Of a DNA stretch of 21,326 nucleotides, positions 7,358-13,923 are shown piece after piece. The stretch spans positions 1-21,326 of the forward strand of contig CAZJRS010000065.1 of NCBI GenBank assembly GCA_964548585.1, given 5' to 3'. Each line of letters begins with the position of its first letter. Position 1 is the first letter of the stretch. The notes beneath the pieces are model-generated. The model saw only the letters and a list, made by a program, of their open reading frames with translations, did not search any database and was not told where the DNA came from. Both the position numbers and the translations under genes were made by a program. Source of the stretch: Methanocella_A sp964548585. GTDB taxonomy: Archaea > Halobacteriota > Methanocellia > Methanocellales > Methanocellaceae.

Positions 7358-8431
7358 ATGGAGACAGAAACAGGGCTAAATGACTTATTGAGCAGGCTGG
7401 TGCAGACGACTTTCAGAGACGCGTTGAGGGCCAGCGTCAAAGACCCTGCCATGATGGCATTCTTCCTGCGCACGCTCAAAGCCCAGAAAAAAGCATCTGA
7501 AAGGCGGCAGGCCTGCGAAAAAGAGGGATTGCATGTCCCGCCGGTCATGATCCTGAGCGTGACAGACCACTGTAACCTGCACTGCCAGGGCTGCTATTCC
7601 CAGGGCTTGCACCGTGAGGCGAAAGCCGAGATGAGCGCCGATCGCCTGGAAGCGCTCTTCGAAGAAGCAGAGGCGCTCGGTACTGCGATCATCCTGCTGG
7701 CGGGCGGCGAGCCGCTGCTGAAGCCCGGGCTGCTGGAGATCACAAAAAAGTATCCCCGGATCATTTTCCCCCTGCTTACTAACGGCACGCTGCTGGACGA
7801 TCCCATCGTCACCAGCATCAAGGAACAGCGAAACGTCATCCCGATGCTGAGCATAGAGGGCTTCGAGGGAGATACCGACCTGCGCAGAGGCGCCGGCACA
7901 TATGCCCGGGTGGGCAAGGCAATAGATAAGCTCCAGAAAGCAGGTGTGTTTTTCGGCGTATCCATAACGGTAACCCGGTCGAACTTCGCTACGGTAACTG
8001 CCGATGGGTTCGTCCGAGGGCTGATCGATCGCGGCTGTAAAGCGTTTTTTTATGTGGATTACAGCCCGATCAGCGAAGATTCCGAGAACTGGGTGCCAAC
8101 AGCAGAGCAGCGGGCGGTCCTGGCAGGAGGCTCGTTCCGAGAGCGCTACCCTGCCACGTTCCTGAGCTTTCCCGGCGAGGAAAAAGCCTTTGGCGGCTGC
8201 CTGTCGTCTGGCCGGGGCTTCGTACATGTCAGCGCTTCGGGAGACCTGGAACCGTGTCCGTTCGCGCCGTACTCGGATACCAGTCTGCAACAGATGTCTT
8301 TTAAGGATGCCCTCAGATCAAAGTTCCTGGAACGCATAAGGGATAACCATACCGAGCTCCTTGAAGCCGACGGCGGCTGCGCCATCTGGAAAAAGAGGGA
8401 CTGGACGCAGCAGATGCTGGCTGGCCGCTGA
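7358..8431 (+). CDS. Radical SAM protein with reduced SPASM-like C-terminus
   Basis: With the ATG placed seven bases after GGAGGT the protein has 357 residues. An ATG at 7340 overlapping the previous stop is possible but has no spacing for that site. C72-x3-C76-x2-C79 (DHCNLHCQGCYSQG) binds the 4Fe-4S cluster that cleaves S-adenosylmethionine, and AGGEPLL at 115-121 is the SAM-binding GGEP motif. The C-terminal part resembles SPASM proteins but keeps only C281, C300 (LEPCPF) and C341 (GGCAIW), so at most one incomplete auxiliary cluster is expected. The substrate is unknown; no peptide precursor gene was seen nearby. It is the last gene of operon A, and operon B's operator begins four bases past its stop. 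Confidence 0.9.
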   Translation: METETGLNDLLSRLVQTTFRDALRASVKDPAMMAFFLRTLKAQKKASERRQACEKEGLHVPPVMILSVTDHCNLHCQGCYSQGLHREAKAEMSADRLEALFEEAEALGTAIILLAGGEPLLKPGLLEITKKYPRIIFPLLTNGTLLDDPIVTSIKEQRNVIPMLSIEGFEGDTDLRRGAGTYARVGKAIDKLQKAGVFFGVSITVTRSNFATVTADGFVRGLIDRGCKAFFYVDYSPISEDSENWVPTAEQRAVLAGGSFRERYPATFLSFPGEEKAFGGCLSSGRGFVHVSASGDLEPCPFAPYSDTSLQQMSFKDALRSKFLERIRDNHTELLEADGGCAIWKKRDWTQQMLAGR

Positions 8432-8434
8432 GAT

Positions 8435-8507
8435 ATGTGAGTGAACGTTAACTTTTTATATGTGGACATTCTATAAGCAAATATGTTAGTTAACGTTAAC
8501 TAACATA
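8435..8507 (+). promoter_or_regulatory. TATA box bracketed by two palindromic sites (operon B)
   Basis: Positions 8482-8507 form a 26-bp perfect palindrome with half-site TATGTTAGTTAAC. A second copy at 8435-8453 matches 17 of 19 bases of 8483-8501 (two T-to-G changes). Between them sits the TATA box TTTTTATATG (8453-8462). The two AACGTT cores are 48 bp apart. The best candidate binder is the TetR protein at 9878-10534, the last gene of this operon; no other regulator is encoded here. Confidence 0.8.
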
Positions 8508-8527
8508 ATTACAGGAGAAGAGAGGAA

Positions 8528-9106
8528 ATGAAAATGTCCATACTAACAATGCTAATACTCGCAGTAATCGCCATCGTGCTGATCGCCATCGCATGCCTGG
8601 TCGTAAGTGGAGGCATCATATGCTCCGGCCTGACAGGCAAGCTGGCGACAGGCGCCGAATCGATCAGTCCCGCCGGGGCAACCGCAGGAACGGCGCTGGT
8701 CATCTATGACCCGGGCGTTACCGGGGCGGCGAAGAAGGCTGCGACAGACATCGCAGGCGACCTGAAGGCAAAGGGATACGCTGTTGAGCTGGCAGGCGTC
8801 AGCAGCCAGGCGGCAGCCAGCACGACAGGCTACGACGTCATCATCGTAGGAGGGCCCTGCTACTTCGGGAAGGCCACCAACTCAATCGAGGCGTACCTCA
8901 AGGGGCTGAAGCTGGATAATAAAACAAAATTTGGCGTCTTCGCGACCACCGGCACTAACGACTTCGTGGCCAGTGATCTGGCTTCGCTGGAACAGCAGGT
9001 GACGGCGCTCCAGGGCGAGCACAGGGCGACCATCAGGATGATCGGGGACCGTGATGCGGACAGCGCGGCACGGAGCTGTAGAGACCTGGTCGCAGCGCTG
9101 GGGTGA
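8528..9106 (+). CDS. Membrane-anchored flavodoxin-like protein
   Basis: This 192-residue protein has one N-terminal transmembrane helix (about 5-28, ILTMLILAVIAIVLIAIACL), a Gly/Ala/Ser linker to about 52, then a flavodoxin-type domain (ALVIYDPGVTGAAKKAATDIAG; YDVIIVGGPCYFGKA). The usual TGNT-type phosphate loop is replaced by PGVTGAA, so FMN binding needs proof. The domain is probably tethered to the membrane; which side is not clear from charges. GAGAGG is only two bases from the first ATG, so a second in-frame ATG at 8534 may be the real start; AGGAG at 8513 suits the first. It is the first gene of operon B. Confidence 0.82.
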   Translation: MKMSILTMLILAVIAIVLIAIACLVVSGGIICSGLTGKLATGAESISPAGATAGTALVIYDPGVTGAAKKAATDIAGDLKAKGYAVELAGVSSQAAASTTGYDVIIVGGPCYFGKATNSIEAYLKGLKLDNKTKFGVFATTGTNDFVASDLASLEQQVTALQGEHRATIRMIGDRDADSAARSCRDLVAALG

Positions 9107-9111
9107 GGGCC

Positions 9112-9282
9112 ATGAAGATACTGGCTGTCATAGGCAGCCCCCGCAAGAGCGGGAACACGTACCAGGTCACCAGACAGGTCGAGGAGAGGATGAAGCAGCT
9201 GGGAGCCGTGGAGACACGCCGGCCGGCAAGGTGGAGTATATACCTTCGGCCGTCACATACCTACAGGATAAGAGAAATATGA
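9112..9282 (+). pseudogene. Truncated Isf-like flavoprotein fragment
   Basis: The first 34 codons (MKILAVIGSPRKSGNTYQVT...) closely match the start of the two Isf-like proteins at 5062 and 14589, including the FMN loop. Directly after GAVE, where those continue with DFEY, the reading becomes unrelated basic sequence and stops at codon 57. The Cys cluster motif and the rest of the protein are absent. This looks like a deletion that joined the 5' end of a third Isf-like gene to the next gene. The fragment keeps a ribosome binding site (GAGGG) and its TGA overlaps the next ATG, so it may still be translated and serve coupling to the phosphatidyltransferase. Confidence 0.75.
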
Positions 9283-9881
9283 GTCTGCTCTACGTACTTA
9301 AACCTCACAAGGACCGGGTCCTGGGCCCGGTGAGCCGCAGCCTGCACAGGGCAGGTGTGACACCCAACATGGTGACGGCGGCCGGGCTAATCCTATCAGT
9401 AGCCGCGGCATTGTTAGCCGCTTCTGGCCAGCTCTACGCAGGCCTCGCTGTGTTCTTTTTCAGCGCCTGCCTGGACGCGGTAGACGGCTCGCTGGCCCGG
9501 TCGTGCGGCGGCAGTTCCGAGTTCGGCCGGTACTTTGACAGCATCTGTGACAGACTTTCCGAACTCGCCTTCGTAGCAGGTGCGGTCGTCGGGGGTGCCC
9601 CGGCGACTGCATGCATCGTCATAGGGGGCTCCTGCCTACTTCTGGCGACGAGGATATTCAACCACAGCAGAGGCTGGAGCTCAGACGCATCGATGTTCGG
9701 ACGGCCCGAAAGGCTGGCATTATTGATAGCAGGGCTGCTGGCAGCGGCGCCATACGATCTGGCGCTATTTGCGATCGCCGGCCTGCTGTGCGTGGTTTCC
9801 TCGGCCCAGGCACTGGCGTCAGGTATACGTAACAACAGAGAACAAGATAAGGGTCGGATCAAGGAGCAGGTGGTACAATGA
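9279..9881 (+). CDS. CDP-alcohol phosphatidyltransferase family membrane protein
   Basis: This 200-residue protein has the complete family signature: D66-x2-D69-G70-x2-A73-R74-x8-G83-x3-D87-x3-D91, in LDAVDGSLARS and GRYFDSICDR. The four Asp residues hold the metal pair that transfers a phospho-alcohol from a CDP-activated donor. About six transmembrane segments are expected. In archaea such enzymes make polar archaeal lipids (for example with inositol, glycerol or serine), but the short length and the setting in a redox operon leave the substrate open. The ATG overlaps the stop of the broken flavoprotein fragment, and no separate ribosome binding site is evident. An in-frame upstream extension exists but contains no homology. 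Confidence 0.9.
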   Translation: MSLLYVLKPHKDRVLGPVSRSLHRAGVTPNMVTAAGLILSVAAALLAASGQLYAGLAVFFFSACLDAVDGSLARSCGGSSEFGRYFDSICDRLSELAFVAGAVVGGAPATACIVIGGSCLLLATRIFNHSRGWSSDASMFGRPERLALLIAGLLAAAPYDLALFAIAGLLCVVSSAQALASGIRNNREQDKGRIKEQVVQ

Positions 9882-10534
9882 AGGAGAAGACCGCGGGTGA
9901 GAAAAAGCGGATCGGCAGGCCGGCCAGAGTGCCGGGAGAGAAGCCCACCAAGGAGAAGATCTTCGACGTGGCCGTCGACATGTTCGCCGAGAACGGCTAC
10001 GACCGGACCTCAGTCAGGGACATCGCCCGCGCCGTGGGCATCGCCGAGAGCGCAGTCTACCGGCACTACGCCTCCAAAGAAGCGATCCTGCAGTCGATCT
10101 TCGGGTACATGGAAGCCGAGATCTTTGCCCCCCTGCCCCCGGCCCCGGATACAGACGCACATGCAACGGACTCGATCTTCAGAGACCTGCTCGCAGGATT
10201 ACCTCACTACATGGCAGCCAATCCACTCATACTGAAGATCGCCCACATCATGTTCACCGAGATGTATCACAACGACCAGATCCGCGACTACATGCAGCGA
10301 GAGTACATCGAAAAGGGTGACATAGCTCTGGAAGATATCTTTAGGGAGCAGATGAAGGCGGGAAAGATCAAGCGGTGCGATGCCCGGGCGCTGGCCAGGC
10401 TTTTCAACGCCTACAGGTTTGCCTGGTGCTTCAGCGCGTTTGCCATAGACTATGGCAAACCGTTAGACGTCGACACGATGAAAGAAGAGCTGGAACTCCA
10501 GATCAGGCTGTTCGACGACCTCCTGGAGCCCTGA
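9878..10534 (+). CDS. TetR/AcrR-family transcriptional regulator (operon B)
   Basis: This 218-residue protein has a basic N-terminal arm (KKRIGRPARVPGEKPT), then a TetR helix-turn-helix at about 26-72: KIFDVAVDMFAENGYDRTS, VRDIARAVGIAESAVYRHYASKEAIL. The C-terminal part is the variable ligand domain, with EMYHNDQIRDYMQREY and a Cys at KRCDARALARLF, a layout shared with the TetR proteins at 10651 and 13924. Its ATG overlaps the stop of the phosphatidyltransferase (ATGA), so it is translated from the same transcript as the last gene of operon B. Binding to the palindromes at 8435-8507 is inferred. A hairpin and T-run follow it. Confidence 0.94.
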   Translation: MKEKTAGEKKRIGRPARVPGEKPTKEKIFDVAVDMFAENGYDRTSVRDIARAVGIAESAVYRHYASKEAILQSIFGYMEAEIFAPLPPAPDTDAHATDSIFRDLLAGLPHYMAANPLILKIAHIMFTEMYHNDQIRDYMQREYIEKGDIALEDIFREQMKAGKIKRCDARALARLFNAYRFAWCFSAFAIDYGKPLDVDTMKEELELQIRLFDDLLEP

Positions 10535-10539
10535 GGCTG

Positions 10540-10565
10540 ACGGCACCAGGCAAGGCCGTTTTTTT
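10540..10565 (+). terminator. Hairpin plus seven-T tract after operon B
   Basis: ACGGC (10540-10544) and GCCGT (10555-10559) can pair across a 10-base loop, and a run of seven T ends at 10565. It lies just after the TetR stop and 15 bp before the next TATA box, so it would separate operon B from operon C. Archaeal termination relies mainly on the T-tract. Confidence 0.6.
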
Positions 10566-10580
10566 ACTTTGAAGATATCT

Positions 10581-10632
10581 CTTTATATAAGGGGCACCAA
10601 CTTAATAAGTAAGTAAACATTTACATACTTAT
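10581..10632 (+). promoter_or_regulatory. TATA box and downstream palindrome (operon C)
   Basis: The TATA box CTTTATATAA (10581-10590) is followed by an imperfect palindrome at 10605-10632: left half ATAAGTAAGTAAA, right half TTTACATACTTAT, centre CA, one other mismatched pair. Its centre is 37.5 bp past the TATA start, the same offset as in operon A. No clear second copy was found upstream of the TATA box. The TetR encoded right after it is the likely binder. Confidence 0.7.
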
Positions 10633-10650
10633 ATGGCCAGAGGCATCGAC

Positions 10651-11301
10651 ATGGAGGGCAAAGCGAGGAAGACGGGCAGGCCGGCCAGGATTTCCGGCGA
10701 GAAAAGCACTAGAGAGAAGATTTTTGACGCGGCGGTAGAGCTGTTCGCGCAGCGTGGCTTCGACGGAGTTTCCATCCGGGATATCAGCCAGTCGGTGGGC
10801 ATTACGGAAGGCGCAGTCTACCGGCATTATTCGAGTAAGGACGCGATTCTCGATGCGATCTTCGCGTACGTGGAAGCCCGGATATACCAGAAGCCGCCTG
10901 AAGGAAGCCTTGACGCCCTGGCAGACGCCTGCTCGCTCCGAGAAGTCCTCGAGGGCATGCCAGAGAGTATGATCACTGATCCGCAGGTTACCCGGATCAC
11001 TCGCATCATGCTCATCGAGATGTACCACAACAAGAAGATCAGGGACTACGTACAGAGGGAACTATTCGAGAGGCCGGTCGACGAGACGGAAGTCCTGTTC
11101 AGGAAGCTGCTGGAGAGGGGCAAGATGCGGCCGTGCGACCCCCGGGCAATGGCGACCCAGTTCATCGCGTACCTGATCTACTGGTACTTCGAGGCATTCA
11201 TATTCAGCGATGGTAAGCCACAAGAGGTCGAAAGCTACAAAGGTGCTGCGCTGGCCCAGGTCCGGTCTTTCGCAGAAATGCTGGAGCCGGGGAGGGTGTG
11301 A
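10651..11301 (+). CDS. TetR/AcrR-family transcriptional regulator (operon C)
   Basis: The chosen ATG has AGAGG seven bases upstream and gives 216 residues starting MEGKARKTGRP, which aligns with the starts of the related regulators at 9878 and 13924. An in-frame ATG at 10633 would add six residues but directly abuts the operator. The GRP basic arm and the helix-turn-helix (KIFDAAVELFAQRGFDGVS, IRDISQSVGITEGAVYRHYSSKDAIL) are clear. The ligand domain again has an EMYHNKKIRDYVQREL helix and KMRPCDPRAMATQF. It heads operon C and probably represses it through the palindrome at 10605-10632. Its stop is followed one base later by the next ATG. Confidence 0.93.
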   Translation: MEGKARKTGRPARISGEKSTREKIFDAAVELFAQRGFDGVSIRDISQSVGITEGAVYRHYSSKDAILDAIFAYVEARIYQKPPEGSLDALADACSLREVLEGMPESMITDPQVTRITRIMLIEMYHNKKIRDYVQRELFERPVDETEVLFRKLLERGKMRPCDPRAMATQFIAYLIYWYFEAFIFSDGKPQEVESYKGAALAQVRSFAEMLEPGRV

Positions 11302-11302
11302 G

Positions 11303-12148
11303 ATGAACCGGCCGAAGCTTCCGGACAAGCACGACCTCAGGCTCGCGTACCTGAGTTCGCTTGTCATCGCCGGTGTCGTAGCAATCACCTCTGTCTCAGG
11401 CATTCTGTTCTGGAGCCGCATCTACCCTACGTCACAGGCGGTAAATACCGTTGGGTCTGACACGTTCAATCTCATTGTCATACTACAGATCTTGCTGGCG
11501 TCGATGTGGCTGGCACGGCGAGACAGCCTCATCGGCCTGCTCATCTGGCCTGGAGCACTCTTCTACGTGCTGTATATCTTCGCATTCTATATCATCGACC
11601 TCCCGATCACAGTACTCTTCCTGCCCTACGCCCTGGTGATCGTGTTAAGCGCCTACACACTTATCGCCCTGACCGCCAGCCTGGATGGACATGAAATCGG
11701 ACAGCGTCTCGCCGGCAGAGTGCCCCCGAGAGCTTCCGGAGGTATGCTAGTAGGCCTTGCCACTTTGTTCGTCGTACTGGACCTGGCTATGCTCGTCTCG
11801 GCGCTGGCCGGCGGTACAATGGTAGATCCGACCAGGCGGGTAGCTTGGACCATCGATCTCATCATCGAATGCCCGGCGCTGCTCCTCGGCGGCATCCTGC
11901 TGTGGCAGCGCAATAAACTAGGGTATGCGGTCGGTGCAGGCCTGCTCCTGCAGATCAGTGCGCTCATCATCGGGGTACCTATCAGCGCAGTGCTTGGAGC
12001 CATGCTGACCGGCATGCAGGGAGACATGAGCACCATTGTACTGCTGCCGATCGGAGCCTTACCTGCCGCGCTCCTCGCGATTTTTGTCCGGGCAGCGAGG
12101 CAAGCGCAGGCTAAAAAGAACGACTCGCTCAAACCTGCGGGGGCTTAA
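11303..12148 (+). CDS. Multi-spanning membrane protein of unknown function
   Basis: This 281-residue hydrophobic protein has about eight transmembrane helices, spread from residue 15 to near 265, and a charged C-terminal tail (RAARQAQAKKNDSLK). No family is recognised: there are no transporter signature motifs, no conserved Cys or His sets and no signal cleavage site. The ATG has GGAGGG five bases upstream in the end of the TetR gene; the longer upstream frame is inside that gene and is not used. The setting between a TetR regulator and an EFR1-type flavodoxin-ferredoxin suggests a membrane partner for electron transfer or a transporter of the inducer; both are guesses. Confidence 0.85.
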   Translation: MNRPKLPDKHDLRLAYLSSLVIAGVVAITSVSGILFWSRIYPTSQAVNTVGSDTFNLIVILQILLASMWLARRDSLIGLLIWPGALFYVLYIFAFYIIDLPITVLFLPYALVIVLSAYTLIALTASLDGHEIGQRLAGRVPPRASGGMLVGLATLFVVLDLAMLVSALAGGTMVDPTRRVAWTIDLIIECPALLLGGILLWQRNKLGYAVGAGLLLQISALIIGVPISAVLGAMLTGMQGDMSTIVLLPIGALPAALLAIFVRAARQAQAKKNDSLKPAGA

Positions 12149-12151
12149 AGA

Positions 12152-13027
12152 GTGAGCACCGAGATCTACTATTTTTCTGGCACGGGCAACTCGCTGGCAG
12201 TGGCCAGAGACATCGCTGGCAAGCTGAACGGGAAACTGATCTCCATCCCTTCCGTGATCGGCCGGGAGAGCATCAGAACCGATTCGGACGTGATCGGGAT
12301 CGTCTTCCCAGTCTACTACGTGGGGCTGAGATACCTGCCGCTGATCGTCCAGCGATTTACTGAAAAGCTGGAGAACCTCAATGGGAAGTATATATTTGCC
12401 GTTTGTACATATGGTGGTGGCTCAGGTTGGACGCTCAAGCTACTGGATGAGCTACTCAGGTTACGAGATGGCAGGCTCGCCGCAGGCTTCGGAGTCCCGA
12501 TGCCCCAGAACGCCTTCGACAAGCCGTTCGAGAACCGGGAGAAACTTTGCCGTGAGTGGAAAGAGAAGAAGCTGGGCCAGATCTTAGAAGCGGTGAACGC
12601 CAGGCGAGAAAACCGGCTAGAGACTGATCCGCTCCTATTTAAGATCGTTATCGACCTGCTGGTCGGGGCGATGAACGTACCCAGGCTCAGGCCACATTTC
12701 ATCAAGAAGATATACCAGGAGGCAGGAGGCCACAGCCTAGATCGCCCGTTTGCCGAAGTCATGCTATCGCTGGATAAGAGTTATCAAGCAGACAACCGAT
12801 GCAAAGGCTGCGGAATTTGCCCAAAAGTATGCCCTGTCGCAAACATACAAATGGCAGACGGCAAGCCAGTCTGGCTACACCACTGCGAGAACTGCCTGGC
12901 CTGCCTGAACTGGTGTCCCCAGAAAGCGATCCACGGCTATGCAGAGCTGCCGAACCAGAGGCGGTACCACCACCCGGATGTACAACTTGGGGATATTATG
13001 AGGAAGGATGAATTTCCTCGGGCGTGA
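12152..13027 (+). CDS. EFR1-type flavodoxin-ferredoxin fusion
   Basis: The N-terminal flavodoxin half begins MSTEIYYFSGTGNSLAVARDI, with the FMN loop SGTGNS at 9-14 and IGIVFPVYYVGL at 48-59. The C-terminal half carries two 4Fe-4S motifs: C217-x2-C220-x2-C223-x3-C227-P and C245-x2-C248-x2-C251-x3-C255-P. This domain order is that of EFR1 family proteins, thought to pass electrons between ferredoxin-like clusters and FMN in the cytoplasm of anaerobes. The GTG start lies three bases after the upstream stop (TAAAGAGTG) with no strong ribosome binding site, so translation may be coupled. It is the last clear gene of operon C. Confidence 0.93.
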   Translation: MSTEIYYFSGTGNSLAVARDIAGKLNGKLISIPSVIGRESIRTDSDVIGIVFPVYYVGLRYLPLIVQRFTEKLENLNGKYIFAVCTYGGGSGWTLKLLDELLRLRDGRLAAGFGVPMPQNAFDKPFENREKLCREWKEKKLGQILEAVNARRENRLETDPLLFKIVIDLLVGAMNVPRLRPHFIKKIYQEAGGHSLDRPFAEVMLSLDKSYQADNRCKGCGICPKVCPVANIQMADGKPVWLHHCENCLACLNWCPQKAIHGYAELPNQRRYHHPDVQLGDIMRKDEFPRA

Positions 13028-13028
13028 G

Positions 13029-13127
13029 ATGAACCAGCCCCCATACGTGGTGACATACAGGATCGTGAGCAAGCTGCCAGCGGAGTTGAGAGATCAATTG
13101 CCCGGTCGGATCAGGTGGCTAAGTTGA
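13029..13127 (+). CDS. Possible 32-codon small ORF after operon C
   Basis: The ATG is one base after the EFR1 stop (TGAGATGAACC, the same junction as at 11299-11309) and opens a frame of 32 codons ending at TGA. The reading (MNQPPYVVTYRIVSK...) has GC-ending codons like the neighbours but no recognised family. It may be a remnant of a larger gene, a small protein or chance. It is too short to decide. Confidence 0.25.
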   Translation: MNQPPYVVTYRIVSKLPAELRDQLPGRIRWLS

Positions 13128-13333
13128 TCTAAAAACACGATCATGAAAAGGGGTATTTTCAAGCAGAGGCAATGAAAAATTAGCGGCTGGCCCCGAGTAT
13201 GTCGAAAATACCGCTACGTACATCCTAAAACTCCCGGCTTTTCAAGAAACGCTGCTGTGTTTAATAATACGGAATTTGTGCTCTTGAATCAAGGCTTTGC
13301 ATGGGCATGACTCAGCAACTCGATAAAACAAAA
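13128..13333. other. Intergenic region with nested inverted repeats, no gene seen
   Basis: There is no frame of note. GGTATTTTC (13152-13160) pairs exactly with GAAAATACC (13204-13212), and TAGCGG (near 13181) with CCGCTA (13211-13216). The two stems share bases and so exclude each other. Whether this is a structured RNA end of operon C or chance is open. Confidence 0.3.
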
Positions 13334-13405
13334 AAAGCTAACAAACGTTAGCTTTATATACTTTAGAGATATTGTACCGATCAATAAGATAACAAATGTT
13401 AGCTT
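13334..13405 (+). promoter_or_regulatory. TATA box with two palindromic sites (operon D)
   Basis: AAAGCTAAC-AAAC-GTTAGCTTT (13334-13355) is a perfect 9-bp inverted repeat overlapping the TATA box TTTATATA (13353-13360). A second copy, AAGATAAC-AAAT-GTTAGCTT (13386-13405), differs by one base per element and has its centre 51 bp downstream. The likely binder is the TetR at 13924. The second site ends 13 bp before the flavodoxin ATG, so it would also cover the transcript start. Confidence 0.78.
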
Positions 13406-13418
13406 TTTGGTGATAACA

Positions 13419-13907
13419 ATGGCAAACTCGCGCAGCATCGTAGTAGCATATTATTCCATGGATGGGCACACCGAGAAAGTAGCTGGTTCACTGGCCGAAC
13501 TGCTGGGCGCCCGGCTGGTCAGGATCGAGCCTCTGATAGTAGAAGGCCGGGCAACCCAGGCGATGAAGGCAGCCCTCGGCCTCAAATCCGCCATCAGGCC
13601 TTGTCAGACTGACCTCTCCGACGTGGATTTTCTGGTGGTCGCCTGCCCAGTATGGGCGAAGAAGATGCCCCCTTACGTGAACAGGTACCTCACTATGGTG
13701 AAGAACGCCTCAGGAAAGCGGTTTTCCGTCCTGGCGGAGATGAAGTCCTCTGGCGCGGAAGATACAATAGCCCAGGTCCGGAAAGCGCTGGAGAAGAAAG
13801 ACATGAAATTCGTCTCATCGACGTTCACGCTCCAGGATGAGGTGGAAGCTGGCCGTTTCGGCGATAAGGTCGCGGCCTTTGCGGACGGCATTATCAGGGC
13901 AAACTGA
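13419..13907 (+). CDS. Flavodoxin-family protein (operon D)
   Basis: The ATG preceded by GGTGAT gives 162 residues starting MANSRSIVVAYYSMDGHTEKVAGSLAELL; upstream TTG (13407) and GTG (13410) are less likely. The loop YSMDGHTEKVA is a flavodoxin phosphate loop and VDFLVVACPVWAKKMPPYVNRYL is the second FMN-contact segment. It should be a cytoplasmic FMN electron carrier or reductase. It is the first gene of operon D, directly after the double-palindrome promoter, and the TetR gene follows 16 bp later with its own GGAGGT. Confidence 0.9.
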   Translation: MANSRSIVVAYYSMDGHTEKVAGSLAELLGARLVRIEPLIVEGRATQAMKAALGLKSAIRPCQTDLSDVDFLVVACPVWAKKMPPYVNRYLTMVKNASGKRFSVLAEMKSSGAEDTIAQVRKALEKKDMKFVSSTFTLQDEVEAGRFGDKVAAFADGIIRAN

Positions 13908-13923
13908 GAGGAGGTAGTGGCGC

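Noticed and set aside
7385..8290. 301-codon minus-strand frame
   Set aside because: Antisense to the radical SAM gene, with low-complexity composition and no motifs.
9051..9278. N-terminal extension of the phosphatidyltransferase frame
   Set aside because: It overlaps the end of the flavodoxin gene and the broken Isf fragment, has no family similarity, and the ATG at 9279 is at the expected distance before the first TM helix.
11210..11302. Longer start for the multi-TM protein
   Set aside because: It would lie inside the TetR coding sequence; the ATG at 11303 has a good ribosome binding site.
13407..13418. TTG or GTG starts for the operon D flavodoxin
   Set aside because: The ATG at 13419 follows GGTGAT and begins right before the flavodoxin first strand; the earlier starts would sit next to the operator.
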